Positions 35,375 to 43,588 of a stretch of 64,000 nt of DNA are shown piece after piece (the stretch's first letter is position 1; the number at the start of each line of letters is the position of its first letter). The notes beneath the pieces were generated by a model. That model was not told the DNA's origin. It saw nothing but the letters and a program-made list of their open reading frames with translations, and made no database searches. Source of the stretch: Desulfatibacillum aliphaticivorans DSM 15576 (GTDB taxonomy: Bacteria; Desulfobacterota; Desulfobacteria; Desulfobacterales; Desulfatibacillaceae); the NCBI RefSeq assembly GCF_000429905.1, contig NZ_AUCT01000001.1, positions 290,166 through 354,165 on the forward strand, read 5' to 3'. A program made the position numbers and the translations under genes.

Positions 35375-36199
35375 CTACAGCCATTCCACCTTGGGTTCGT
35401 TCCTGAGCGGCATGCGGTGGTACTGGAACTTGGGAACGCCCACCATCAGGCCGCCGTGGACTTCCTGGCCGTCAGCCAGGTTCAGGGCCTCCCTCAGGGG
35501 CGTCCAATCATTGGCGGCCGAGGTGAAAAACCCGGCCCAGCAGGTTCCGATTCCCAAGGGATGGGCGGCAAGCTCGGCGTAGGTCAAAGCAATGTGGCAG
35601 GCCACGGGGCCGGGGCGGGAGCCTGCTTCCGCGTAGGCGGCCACAAGGTGGGGCGCATCCCGCATGATGACGTCAAAGCCCAGCCCCCAGGCCGTAATCA
35701 GGCGGTCCATGTGCAGCATCTCCGCCAGCTTGGGATCCTTCACCACAACCCGCTTCATCCAGTCCACCACAAGGCCGGCAAGTTCGTGCACCTTTTCCTT
35801 TTCATAAACCACAAGCCAGTTCACAGGCTGGCTGTTATGGCCGGATTGCGCGTGACTGGCGATGCGAATCAGCTCCTCGATGGTCTCCCTGGGAACGTCC
35901 TTTTTCTTGTACCTTCGGACGGAGCGGCGGGCGCGCAGAAAATGCTCGGCCCTTTCCGCGGACAGATGCCAATCCTTGTTCACAGGCGGACATTGCTCCG
36001 GGGCCATGTCGTACAGGGACAAGGCGCCGTGGGGGCATACGGCGACGCAATGGCCGCAGTGGATGCAGCTTTCTTCGGCGTTTTCGATGGGCGCGGGCAA
36101 TGAATCCTTGTCAGGCATATAAATCAGGCTGATGGGGCATTCAATGGCGCAGATGCCGTCTTTATTGCATTTGTCCGGGTCTACCGTGAAAAGGGGCAT
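35375..36199 (-). CDS. Ferredoxin-nitroreductase fusion protein
   Basis: 274 aa from the ATG at 36199 (AAGGAGAGAATT upstream). An N-terminal 2x[4Fe-4S] ferredoxin domain (CNKDGICAIECP and CIHCGHCVAVCPHG, ~residues 8-60) is joined to an FMN nitroreductase domain beginning at RARRSVRRYKKKDVPRE, with SHAQSGHNSQPVNW and GIGTCWAGFF. The fusion lets the ferredoxin clusters feed the flavin directly, a layout common in strict anaerobes. The substrate is unknown. It may be co-transcribed with the lipoprotein hydrolase upstream (71-bp gap). Confidence 0.9.
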   Translation of the reverse strand: MPLFTVDPDKCNKDGICAIECPISLIYMPDKDSLPAPIENAEESCIHCGHCVAVCPHGALSLYDMAPEQCPPVNKDWHLSAERAEHFLRARRSVRRYKKKDVPRETIEELIRIASHAQSGHNSQPVNWLVVYEKEKVHELAGLVVDWMKRVVVKDPKLAEMLHMDRLITAWGLGFDVIMRDAPHLVAAYAEAGSRPGPVACHIALTYAELAAHPLGIGTCWAGFFTSAANDWTPLREALNLADGQEVHGGLMVGVPKFQYHRMPLRNEPKVEWL

Positions 36200-36270
36200 A
36201 ATTCTCTCCTTGTTTTGAGCATACAGTAACGGCGCCTTGGGCCCAAAAGCCTCAAGGGCGCAAACAAACT

Positions 36271-37212
36271 CTAATCCCGGGCGAAATCCCCGATGTACTT
36301 GGCCGTAACTTCCGGCTTTTCCTCCTGGGGAATGTGGCCGCATTTGGGGATGATTTTCAGAATCGAGCCGGGGATGTCCTTGTTATACTTGTAGGCGCAC
36401 GCCACGGGAATCCAGGTATCTTCCTCGCCCCAGATGATGAGCGTGGGCTGTTCGATAAACGATAAGCATCCCACGAATGAATACAAGCTATTGAAATCCG
36501 TATTCTGAGCCAGGGAAACCATGGCGTCCACCGCGCCTACGGTCTGCATCCTTTCGTAATAGGCCTGCACCCGCTCCTTGGTGACCACCTTTTTATCGTA
36601 AACTGCGGACGTCAGGTTCCAATTGATGATCCAGGACCCGGCCGTCAGCTTCATGGCTTCGGCCGCATGCACCCACCGGGCCATCTTAATGACCGTGGGG
36701 CGATCCGGCATGGGCTCCCCGGCGGCGTCCACCAAAATGAGCTTCTTCACCTTGTCGGGATGCTCTATCGTCAGCATGGCGCCCACAAAGCCGCCCAGGG
36801 AATTGCCCGCGTAAACCACCTGGGACAACCCTTTGGCCTCCATAAAGGCGTTAACCTCCTCCATGAGATTGTACGGCGTGTAATCGTCCCCCAATGGCTT
36901 GTCCGACCAGCCGAAGCCTTTCATATCCAGGGCGATTACATGGAAGCCCTGGTTGCTTAAAGGCGGAATCACGTCTCTCCAGGTGTAGGTGGAACTGCCG
37001 AAGCCGTGCACCAGAAAAATCACCGGGCCGTCGCCCTTATACTCTTCATAGTGGTAGCTGACGCCGTCCACTTCCAGGTAATAGTCGTGGTAGGTCGCGT
37101 CCTTGATCACTCCGGGCGGAATTTTGTCCGTGGTCAGGCCGCACCCGAAAAACGCCGCGGCGCAAACAAAAACAATGGCTGTTTTTATCAAGGCTTTTAT
37201 TTGGTAATTCAT
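36271..37212 (-). CDS. Alpha/beta-hydrolase lipoprotein
   Basis: 313 aa. An N-terminal signal with a lipobox-like AAFFGC indicates lipid attachment at Cys24. The alpha/beta-hydrolase core has the oxyanion region FLVHGFGSSTYTW, the nucleophile elbow GNSLGG, the acid in WGEEDTWIP and the catalytic His in CGHIPQEEKP. The likely site is the inner face of the outer membrane or the periplasmic face of the inner membrane. The substrate (ester, lactone or epoxide) cannot be read. GAGGGGGAACTC precedes the start. Confidence 0.88.
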   Translation of the reverse strand: MNYQIKALIKTAIVFVCAAAFFGCGLTTDKIPPGVIKDATYHDYYLEVDGVSYHYEEYKGDGPVIFLVHGFGSSTYTWRDVIPPLSNQGFHVIALDMKGFGWSDKPLGDDYTPYNLMEEVNAFMEAKGLSQVVYAGNSLGGFVGAMLTIEHPDKVKKLILVDAAGEPMPDRPTVIKMARWVHAAEAMKLTAGSWIINWNLTSAVYDKKVVTKERVQAYYERMQTVGAVDAMVSLAQNTDFNSLYSFVGCLSFIEQPTLIIWGEEDTWIPVACAYKYNKDIPGSILKIIPKCGHIPQEEKPEVTAKYIGDFARD

Positions 37213-37288
37213 GAGTTCCCCCTCAATGGTACTCTTGCAGAGTTAAATGGTTAAAGTCCATGACTTCCAAATAGCATATATCGGGAGG

Positions 37289-38176
37289 TCATGACCAAGT
37301 TTCTTTGAATCGGGCGATTTCGCCCGGGGCGTAAAAATGGCGGACGTAAGGATCGGAATACAGTTCATCCAGGACGGATTGGGACAGTTTAAGCCGCTCC
37401 CGCACCCGAAGATATTCCGGGTAATAATCCCTTTCTTGCGCCAGATTGGTTCTGACAAAAGGCGCCTCCAGGGGAGCGTTCAGGCCAAGCAAGCGGCCCG
37501 CGGCTTCGTGAAAAGCCTGCTCCAGGTCTTCCAATCTGAGCGCCAGCACGCGCAGGCTTTCCTTCTCTATGATAAACCAGCCTCGGCAGTTCTCAGCCGG
37601 AGTAGAAAAAAGATCCAGCCCAAGGGCCGGTTTGAATTCGTGCTCGAACCAATTGTAACCCAGGTTCTCGCGCCCCTTCCCCTCAAACACGCCTTGCAGG
37701 GCGGCCAGGGCCCTATCCGGGTCCACCTTTCCCCGGGCGTCGAAAATTTCCTGGTAATGGGTCCAGGCGTTATGAAAAAACGATGATACAATCCGGGCGA
37801 CCGGATCGCGCATGAGCGTGATTATCAGCCACCTGGCCCGGGAGTCTTTCGCCATTTTCCGCCTAAGGGATTCGGACAGCCGCAATTCGTCCGGGATGGC
37901 CGGGTCGGGAAGGGATTTATGAAACTTCTCCGCCTCGCGAATTCCTTTCCGGGAAAGATAATGGACGTGAAAAACCCGATTGGGCAGGCCCGCAGCCAGT
38001 AAGGTGTCGTAAACCGTGGAAGATCCCACGCCTCCCGGCTGAAACACCACAAGGGGCGGATGCAGGGAATAGTCCTCTTTCATGATCTCCCGGCGAGTCC
38101 AAAACCAGCCGGGCGCCATTTTTTTCAGTTTCCTGATCATCCAAGGCCTGTTTTGTATGAAAGTAAAGCGACCCAT
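37289..38176 (-). CDS. Sulfotransferase-like putative capsular polysaccharide synthesis protein (NKWYS-type)
   Basis: 295 aa, or 264 aa if it begins at 38083 where GGGAGATC precedes an ATG. VVFQPGGVGSSTVYDTLL is a P-loop-like PAPS 5'-phosphate site, and ITLMRDPVARIVSSFFHN is a 3'-phosphate-binding motif, both sulfotransferase features. The stretch LGYNWFEHEFKPALGLDLF matches the NKWYS family of putative capsule proteins. It may transfer sulfate or another group to a polysaccharide. This is family-level inference with no capsule genes nearby. Confidence 0.7.
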   Translation of the reverse strand: MGRFTFIQNRPWMIRKLKKMAPGWFWTRREIMKEDYSLHPPLVVFQPGGVGSSTVYDTLLAAGLPNRVFHVHYLSRKGIREAEKFHKSLPDPAIPDELRLSESLRRKMAKDSRARWLIITLMRDPVARIVSSFFHNAWTHYQEIFDARGKVDPDRALAALQGVFEGKGRENLGYNWFEHEFKPALGLDLFSTPAENCRGWFIIEKESLRVLALRLEDLEQAFHEAAGRLLGLNAPLEAPFVRTNLAQERDYYPEYLRVRERLKLSQSVLDELYSDPYVRHFYAPGEIARFKETWS

Positions 38177-38265
38177 CCTGCTTGCAGGAATAGCGTCGCT
38201 CAGGTTGTCTTAAGCGGGCCATCGACGGCTCCAAAAATTTTGGCGCAGCAGCAGCCGGAGAGCAA

Positions 38266-38312
38266 GCCCCCTCCCCCTTGACGGGGGAGGGCTGGGGTGG
38301 GGGTGATATTTC
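38266..38312. repeat. GC-rich dispersed repeat, single module copy
   Basis: CCCTCCCCCTTGACGGGGGA followed by GGGCTGGGGTGGGGGTGATA is nearly identical to part of 54390-54505 and to the reverse complement of 10977-11023. It lies just beyond the mltA stop. An apparent plus-strand ORF starting inside it is a by-product of the repeat. Confidence 0.8.
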
Positions 38313-38322
38313 ATCCGTTAAT

Positions 38323-39570
38323 TCAGGCGTCGTTCCCCTCTTTAACCACCAAAAAGAACAAGCGGCCGTCCTGCTTCATGTGGCCGGCTGCTATCTCGGC
38401 GTAATCTCCGTTACCCCAAAAAAAATCCATCCGGCCTGCGCCGCGAATGGCGCCGCCCGTATCCAGGGTCAGGACGAAACGGTTCATCTCCTCCCAACGG
38501 GTCAACACCCCGTGCTCCACGGCGGGCTGCTCGGTCTGCACAAAAGCCAAAGCGCCCATGGGAAAAATCCGGTGATCCACGGCCGCAGCGCGCCCTCCCT
38601 CCAGAGGCTGCCCGGCGTAGCCGATGGCCGGCTCGTCCACCACGTCGAAAAACACATAACTGGGATTATGATTGAACACCCGCTCCAGGTCTTCGGGATG
38701 GTTTTCCAGATACTCCCTGAGCGCCTGCATGGACATGGCTTCCTTTTCAATGACGCCCTCGTCGATCAGGAGCTTGCCGATGCTCCGGTACGGCTGCCCG
38801 TTCTTGCCCGCATAATGCACATGATAGGTATGGCCGTATTTGTCCTTGATGCGTCCCGAGCCCTGCACATGCAGAAAGAAAAGGTCCACGGGGTCTTTCA
38901 CCCAGGCGATCTCCAGCCCCTCGGCCTCCAGCATATTCTTGGAGTCGATCTCCTCCCGGGTGTAATAAGGAACCAGGGAGTTTCCCGCCAAGCGGCCGCA
39001 AATCTGCTCGCCCTTAAATTTTTCCTTGAATCGGCCCAAATTCACGCAAACCAAATCTTCGGGCAGGCCGTACAGAGGATATTGATACTCCGGATCGTAT
39101 TCCAGCGTGCCTTCCAGCAAGGGCTCGTAATATCCCGTGAACAGCATGCCGCCCTCGCCGTCCGAGCCCACGCTCTGGTACACGAGGAACTTTTCGGAAA
39201 CCTGGCGGTTTAACTCCTCCGGCGTGGGATTGGCGTCCAGGACAGCCTCGAAAGCGTCCAGGGTGGCCAACAGACGGGAAGCAGGATAAACATCCGGGCC
39301 AAAGGTGAATTGACGGTCAGGGTCCAGCTTTTCCAGATACGCCCGGGCAGAGGCAATGGACCTCCGCAACGAGGCGAAACCCGCGTCATCGTTGAATCGG
39401 GGGCTGTTTCGCTCCGAAAGGCGCTTTAACGCATTTTCCGCCGTAATCTTCTCTGGCTCCTGCAATCCGCAACCGCCCAAAGACCATAACAAAACAACCA
39501 TCGCAACCGCCCAAACCAGCAGCCGCCTCCCCACCCGCAGATTTCCCGTGCACACGCTGTAAGTTTTCAT
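38323..39570 (-). CDS. mltA: Membrane-bound lytic murein transglycosylase A
   Basis: 415 aa. The lipoprotein signal has the lipobox LGGC (Cys ~34). MltA features: FTGYYEPLLEG, VPYYTREEI, FFLHVQGSGRI, NPSYVFFD and the C-terminal DTGGAIRGAGRMDFFWG, whose first Asp corresponds to the catalytic residue of the double-psi barrel, then HMKQDGRLFFLV. It cleaves peptidoglycan glycan strands to 1,6-anhydro products at the outer membrane's inner face. The ribosome site is weak. No operon partner; the GC-rich repeat follows the gene. Confidence 0.94.
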   Translation of the reverse strand: MKTYSVCTGNLRVGRRLLVWAVAMVVLLWSLGGCGLQEPEKITAENALKRLSERNSPRFNDDAGFASLRRSIASARAYLEKLDPDRQFTFGPDVYPASRLLATLDAFEAVLDANPTPEELNRQVSEKFLVYQSVGSDGEGGMLFTGYYEPLLEGTLEYDPEYQYPLYGLPEDLVCVNLGRFKEKFKGEQICGRLAGNSLVPYYTREEIDSKNMLEAEGLEIAWVKDPVDLFFLHVQGSGRIKDKYGHTYHVHYAGKNGQPYRSIGKLLIDEGVIEKEAMSMQALREYLENHPEDLERVFNHNPSYVFFDVVDEPAIGYAGQPLEGGRAAAVDHRIFPMGALAFVQTEQPAVEHGVLTRWEEMNRFVLTLDTGGAIRGAGRMDFFWGNGDYAEIAAGHMKQDGRLFFLVVKEGNDA

Positions 39571-39660
39571 GCCCAGGTTTTACGATGGATGACAAAACGG
39601 GTCAATAACAATGAAGGAAAAAATGAAAAGACGCACTGCGGAAAGGCGAAAAACCAACTA

Positions 39661-39780
39661 CGAAAAAAGCAAATGATTCACTGCGCCTCCGGCGAAATAC
39701 CAACGGCGAGAAAAGCAAATGACTAACTGCGAAACCGCGCCTCCGGCGGCAAACTTTTGAAAAAGTTTGATCAAAACTTT
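39661..39780. repeat. REP-like CGCCTCCGGCG repeats
   Basis: ACTGCGCCTCCGGCG occurs near 39679 and CCGCGCCTCCGGCGG near 39735, followed by AAACTTTTGAAAAAGTTTGA; similar words (ACTGCGCCTCCGGCGGG, then AAAAACTTTTTAGACGG) lie at 5564-5616. The 280-bp stretch 39571-39851 holds no gene. Confidence 0.5.
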
Positions 39781-39851
39781 AAAATTCAGGATATCACCAT
39801 GGCTTCAAGGCTATCATCTGACACGTTCACTTTCTGCCTCTTGGAATGCTT

Positions 39852-39972
39852 TTACTCATATCGCAGGGTCATGGTGACGCGGTAAATGCGGACGCCTTGG
39901 GCGTTGGTTTCGTCCAGGGTGATTTCCTCGTGTTCGGGATTGTCCGACTTCAATACCACGTCTTGCCATGAT
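39852..39972 (-). pseudogene. 3'-terminal gene remnant, copy 3 of 3 (S24/LexA-like C-terminus?)
   Basis: The minus strand reads VVLKSDNPEHEEITLDE then TNAQGVRIYRVTMTLRYE and a stop, without a start. It matches two other remnants at 40395-40600 and 41000-41160. The pattern of the family (LVKRYFKYGNTVVLKSDNP, acidic stretch, VRIxR) resembles the C-terminus of LexA/S24-type repressors, where a KR pair contains the catalytic lysine. The assignment is tentative. Confidence 0.55.
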
Positions 39973-39983
39973 ACTCGTAGTTC

Positions 39984-40394
39984 CTATCGGTAGAATATTA
40001 GCCGCCAAATTTTTAAGTATGTATTCACAAAAAAGTTTTTGGCTTTTCTTGGCCTATCATTACTCCATTCGCTGATGGAGTACAAATTGCCAATTGGATC
40101 ATAAAAACGATTTTGGAAATTTCCGTCTGAATAATAATCAGTCTCCTTGAACCTAAGTCCTTCATAGGAAAAGTCTTCCCATAAACCAATGCAATGGCCA
40201 TTTTTAGCTTGGCCCACTTGGGCCAGATTACCATTGTCCCAAAAGCAAAGTTGCTCCCCCTCCTCTTTACCGTCAATATATCTATTTCGACTTTTGATCA
40301 CACCATTCGGCCAATAAACTTCCCATATCCCGGTATAATCCTGCGGTGGGTAACAACCAAAGCCATGTTCATCAACAACCTTTGTAAGTTCCAT
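39984..40394 (-). CDS. MORN/YwqK-like repeat protein
   Basis: 136 aa. It contains MORN-type repeats: IWEVYWPNGVIKSRNRYIDG, KEEGEQLCFWDNGNLAQVGQ and GLWEDFSYEGLRFKETDYYS, as in YwqK and other antitoxin- or immunity-associated proteins. The ATG at 40394 follows directly on the TAG stop of a gene remnant and has no ribosome site, suggesting expression by coupling or read-through from an ancestral gene. Low GC compared with neighbours. It could be an orphan immunity-type gene; this is inference from family and context. Confidence 0.65.
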   Translation of the reverse strand: MELTKVVDEHGFGCYPPQDYTGIWEVYWPNGVIKSRNRYIDGKEEGEQLCFWDNGNLAQVGQAKNGHCIGLWEDFSYEGLRFKETDYYSDGNFQNRFYDPIGNLYSISEWSNDRPRKAKNFFVNTYLKIWRLIFYR

Positions 40395-40600
40395 CTACAC
40401 ATCCACACTGACGATCATAACCATGCGGAAAATCCTGACGTGTTGGCTGATGTGCTCATCCAGGGTGACATTTTCAGGTCAGGGATTGTCCGACTTCAGT
40501 ACCACAGTGTTGCCGTATTTGAAATATCTTTTCACCAAACGCCTGCCCGCGCATTTCATCCATTGGACCCTTGCGGCAAGGTGGCCGGGACCGCCCACAA
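40395..40600 (-). pseudogene. 3'-terminal gene remnant, copy 2 of 3
   Basis: The minus strand reads GRRLVKRYFKYGNTVVLKSD, then NP, an in-frame TGA, PENVTLDEHISQHVRIFR and MVMIVSVDV before a TAG. The internal stop shows decay. The frame extends upstream to about GGPGHLAARVQW but has no start. The stop abuts the MORN gene start exactly. Confidence 0.6.
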
Positions 40601-40679
40601 AAAATGTGGAACAGAATTCGATCAAGAGGAATTAAGTAAAGCGTCCTCGGAATACCCTGTGCACTCTCGTTCATGCGCC

Positions 40680-40988
40680 TTAAGAAATGTTTATGATTGA
40701 ACCAAGGCATAAAAGTAAGAAAACCCAACCCACTGCCAGGTGATTAAAGGGCCTGTTGGGAAAAAGGCATAAACAACAGAACCAGTAGATCCACTTGAAA
40801 AAGGATGACCACTTGGCAAGGCGTTTGCTGATAATAAACGAAAGCCCAATAAAAAACAGGTACCCTGACATCCCGTATCCTGTTTGGTCAACCGTGGCCG
40901 CAATATAGTAAAATAAGGCAAGCAGCACCAGCCACGTTATGTTTATTGCCCAACTAATGCTTTTTGCCTTGTATTTGAACTCCGCCAC
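40680..40988 (-). CDS. Small membrane protein
   Basis: 102 aa from the GTG at 40988 (GGGAGGAAGG upstream; an in-frame ATG at 41003 lies before that site). About four TM helices: ~14-31, 37-54, 60-80 and 80-98, beginning SWAINITWLVLLALFYYIAA. The start lies 11 bp after the stop of another gene remnant. Family not recognised. Small polytopic proteins of this type occur as immunity proteins, but nothing here proves that role. Confidence 0.6.
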   Translation of the reverse strand: MAEFKYKAKSISWAINITWLVLLALFYYIAATVDQTGYGMSGYLFFIGLSFIISKRLAKWSSFFKWIYWFCCLCLFPNRPFNHLAVGWVFLLLCLGSIINIS

Positions 40989-40999
40989 CCTTCCTCCCT

Positions 41000-41160
41000 T
41001 CACACATCCACACTGACGATCATAACCACGCGAAAAATCCTGACGTGTTGGCCGGTGTGCTCATCCAGGGTGCTCTCTTCGCGCTCTCCGGTCGAGAATT
41101 AATACCGCTGTCCCTCTGTATTCGAGATGACTTTTTACCAAGCGTCTGCCTGCGTCAATC
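41000..41160 (-). pseudogene. 3'-terminal gene remnant, copy 1 of 3, frameshifted
   Basis: The minus strand reads AGRRLVKSHLEYRGTAVLIL, then DRRA, a frameshift, and STLDEHTGQHVRIFRVVMIV with SVDV and a TGA. It matches the 40395-40600 remnant closely (TLDEH..QHVRIFR.VMIVSVDV). It begins at the stop of the hybrid kinase gene, which suggests that a rearrangement joined them. Confidence 0.6.
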
Positions 41161-43191
41161 ATTATCCAGAATATCGCGGACTTTTTGGAGAAGCTGTTCG
41201 CTGGGGTATGGCTTGTTGATCAGATTGAGGCCTTTTTGCAGGACGTAGTTTTCGTGAACGCCTTCCTGGCTGTAGCCGCTGGCGAACAGGAACTTGACCT
41301 TGGGATTAATGCGGGAAATCTCCTCCATGGCGGCCTTTCCGTTTAGAACGGGCATGACCATATCCAGGATGGCAAGGTCGATGTTTTCGTTGGCCCTGGC
41401 GATGCTGACGGCTTCCTGCCCGTTGTTCGCCCTGAGCACCGTGTATCCTTCCCGTTCCAGGATGTGTTCGGTCAGGTCCAGCAGCATTTCCTGATCGTCG
41501 GCCACAAGGATGGTTTCGCTGCCGCCCAGCCCATATTTTTCCTGATTTGCAGGCCGTTGCTGGGGCCTTTTTTCCACTCTGGGAAAAAAAACCTGAAACG
41601 CGGCGCCGCAGCCCGGGCTGCTCTCCACATTGATGAACCCGTTATGCTGTTTGACGATTCCGTAGACCGTGGAAAGGCCCAGGCCCGTGCCTTTTCCGGT
41701 TTCCTTGGTGGTGAAAAAAGGCTGGAAGATGTTTTCCAGGGTTTGGGGATTCATGCCGCAGCCGGAGTCCTTCACGGAAAGCATGACGTACTTTCCGGGG
41801 GAGGCCCAGGGATTCATGGAGCAAAAATCTTCGTTCAAATCGATGTTCATGGTGGAAATGGAGAGCCGGCCCTGGTTGTCCATGGCGTCCCTGGCGTTGA
41901 CGCACAGGTTTAAAAGAACCTGATCAATCTGGCCGGGATCGGCATGGATGGCGCCCAGGTTTTTATACGGCGTCCATTCCACAGACACCTTTTCGCTTAT
42001 AAGGCGCTGGAGCATTTTCAGCATGTCGGTCACCAGATCGTTCAAGCCCACGTACATGGGCCGGATGACCTGTCTGCGGCTGAAAGCCAGAAGCTGGCGG
42101 GTCATGCCCGAGGCTTTTAGGGCGGCCTTATGGATTTGCTCGAAGTTTTTTCTTTGCATGGAGTCCAAGGCTTTATCCCACAAAACCAGGTCGGAGTAAC
42201 CCAGTATCACCTGGATGAGATTATTGAAATCATGGGCCAGTCCGCCCGTAAGCTGCCCCACCGCCTCCATTTTTTGGGCCTGATACAGTTGGGCTTCCAG
42301 GTTTTTTTGTTCCGTAATGTCCACACAGGCGCCGATCCATCGGACGACTTTGCCGTTGATCTTTTCCGCGGGGGCGGCTTTATCCACCCAGTGACGCCAG
42401 GTTCCGTCCGCCTTGGCGATGCGGTATCGATCCACAACGGGCTCTGCTTGAGAACCTGAATGATCCTGAAGGTCAAACAGGCGTTTTTGGTCTTCTCCAT
42501 GGATCTGCTTGGTCCAGGCCGTTACCGTATGGGGGAACTCTCCGGCGGCGAAGCCCAGAGCATGGTCAATATCTCCGAACCAAGTCAGTTTATTGGATTC
42601 CGGGGTCCATTCATACACCAGGTCCGTGGCGGTTTCCGCCACTAGGCGAAAGCGTTCTTCGCTCTTTCTCAGGGCGTCTTCCGCTTTTTGGCGCTCCCGA
42701 ATCTCGGCTTCCAGCTGCCGGACTTTTTTGTCCAGCTTGCGGGCCACTATCTGGCTGTATTCCTTGTGATGCTCCTCGGGCTCGTCCTGCATCTCCAAGG
42801 CTGCGGATTCATTCCTGGCTGCGGCCTTGTCCAGTTCCTCCTGGATGAAGGCGACCAGTTCATTAGGCTCTAAGGGCTTGATAAGAAAGCGGTCCGCTCC
42901 CAGGCTGAGGGCCAGCTTCTCATCCTGGGGCTCGGTGTATGTAGCTGTATATACGACAAAAGGGATGTTTTTAAGATGGGGATGGGCGTTCCAGCGGCGG
43001 CAGAGTTCAAACCCGTCCATTTGGGGCATAAGAAGGTCGGAGATAACCAGGGCCGGCAAGTATTCAGCGGCTTTTTCCAGGGCCTGCACCCCGTTTTCGG
43101 CCGAAAGGGTCTCGTACCCGAATCCTTTCAGGAGGGCCTCCAGAAAGTAACGGTTTTGCTCATTGTCGTCCACAATCAATATGGCTGCCAT
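41155..43191 (-). CDS. Receiver-PAS-kinase-receiver hybrid protein
   Basis: 678 aa, soluble. Receiver 1 at ~1-118 (ILIVDDNEQNRYF, LVISDLLMPQMDGFE, DRFLIKPLEPNE); coiled-coil ~120-170; PAS ~172-290 (WTPESNKLTWFGDI, CVDITEQKN); HisKA (QLTGGLAHDFNNLIQVILG); HATPase (SVKDSGCGMNPQ, GKGTGLGLSTVYGIVKQHNG); receiver 2 ~555-678 (ILVADDQEML, LAILDMVMPVLNG, LINKPYPSEQLLQ). It lies 27 bp downstream of the single-domain receiver gene and forms one set with it and the next kinase. The input is probably cytoplasmic. Confidence 0.94.
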   Translation of the reverse strand: MAAILIVDDNEQNRYFLEALLKGFGYETLSAENGVQALEKAAEYLPALVISDLLMPQMDGFELCRRWNAHPHLKNIPFVVYTATYTEPQDEKLALSLGADRFLIKPLEPNELVAFIQEELDKAAARNESAALEMQDEPEEHHKEYSQIVARKLDKKVRQLEAEIRERQKAEDALRKSEERFRLVAETATDLVYEWTPESNKLTWFGDIDHALGFAAGEFPHTVTAWTKQIHGEDQKRLFDLQDHSGSQAEPVVDRYRIAKADGTWRHWVDKAAPAEKINGKVVRWIGACVDITEQKNLEAQLYQAQKMEAVGQLTGGLAHDFNNLIQVILGYSDLVLWDKALDSMQRKNFEQIHKAALKASGMTRQLLAFSRRQVIRPMYVGLNDLVTDMLKMLQRLISEKVSVEWTPYKNLGAIHADPGQIDQVLLNLCVNARDAMDNQGRLSISTMNIDLNEDFCSMNPWASPGKYVMLSVKDSGCGMNPQTLENIFQPFFTTKETGKGTGLGLSTVYGIVKQHNGFINVESSPGCGAAFQVFFPRVEKRPQQRPANQEKYGLGGSETILVADDQEMLLDLTEHILEREGYTVLRANNGQEAVSIARANENIDLAILDMVMPVLNGKAAMEEISRINPKVKFLFASGYSQEGVHENYVLQKGLNLINKPYPSEQLLQKVRDILDND

Positions 43192-43218
43192 ACGTCGCCC
43201 CTCCCGGGGGTATTGATA

Positions 43219-43587
43219 CTATACCAGATGTTCTTCCAACTGATCTATAAAAACCGCAGGGTCTATGGGTTTCTCTATGTAGCCGGTACATCCTGCGGAA
43301 AGCGCTTTTTCTTTGTCGCCGGGCATGGCGTAGGAGGTCACGGCCACAATGGGGGTTTCCTTGACCAGGGGCTTTTTCCGGAGCGCTCTGGCCACGGCGT
43401 AGCCGTCCATGCCGGGCAATTGGATGTCCAGAAGAATGACGTCCGGCTGCACCACCTCGGCCATGGCGCATCCCTGGGCGCCGTCCCTGGCAGGCGTCAC
43501 CTCATACCCGCTGTTTTCCAGCAGGTAGGTTATGAGGTACAGGTTTTGCTCGTTATCTTCGATGATCAATACTTTTTTCCCAGGCAT
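43219..43587 (-). CDS. Single-domain response regulator
   Basis: 122 aa, one receiver domain: VLIIEDNEQNLYLITYLLEN (acidic pair), PDVILLDIQLPGMDGYAVAR (phospho-Asp), VTSYAMPGDKEKAL (switch Thr/Ser) and TGYIEKPIDPAVF (Lys). There is no output domain, so it acts by protein interaction, as in DivK- or CheY-type proteins. It starts 1 bp after the stop of the three-binding-domain kinase (GAGTAGCATG), so they are co-translated. Confidence 0.94.
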   Translation of the reverse strand: MPGKKVLIIEDNEQNLYLITYLLENSGYEVTPARDGAQGCAMAEVVQPDVILLDIQLPGMDGYAVARALRKKPLVKETPIVAVTSYAMPGDKEKALSAGCTGYIEKPIDPAVFIDQLEEHLV

Positions 43588-43588
43588 G

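Noticed and set aside
38278..39213. Plus-strand frame of 311 codons beginning at the GC-rich repeat.
   Set aside because: It begins inside a dispersed repeat and then runs antisense to mltA.
39852..41160. The remnant patch as a polymorphic-toxin locus with its immunity genes.
   Set aside because: No toxin, Rhs/YD repeats, HINT or pretoxin domain is present, and the shared fragment looks more like a regulator C-terminus. Kept only as a possible analogy.
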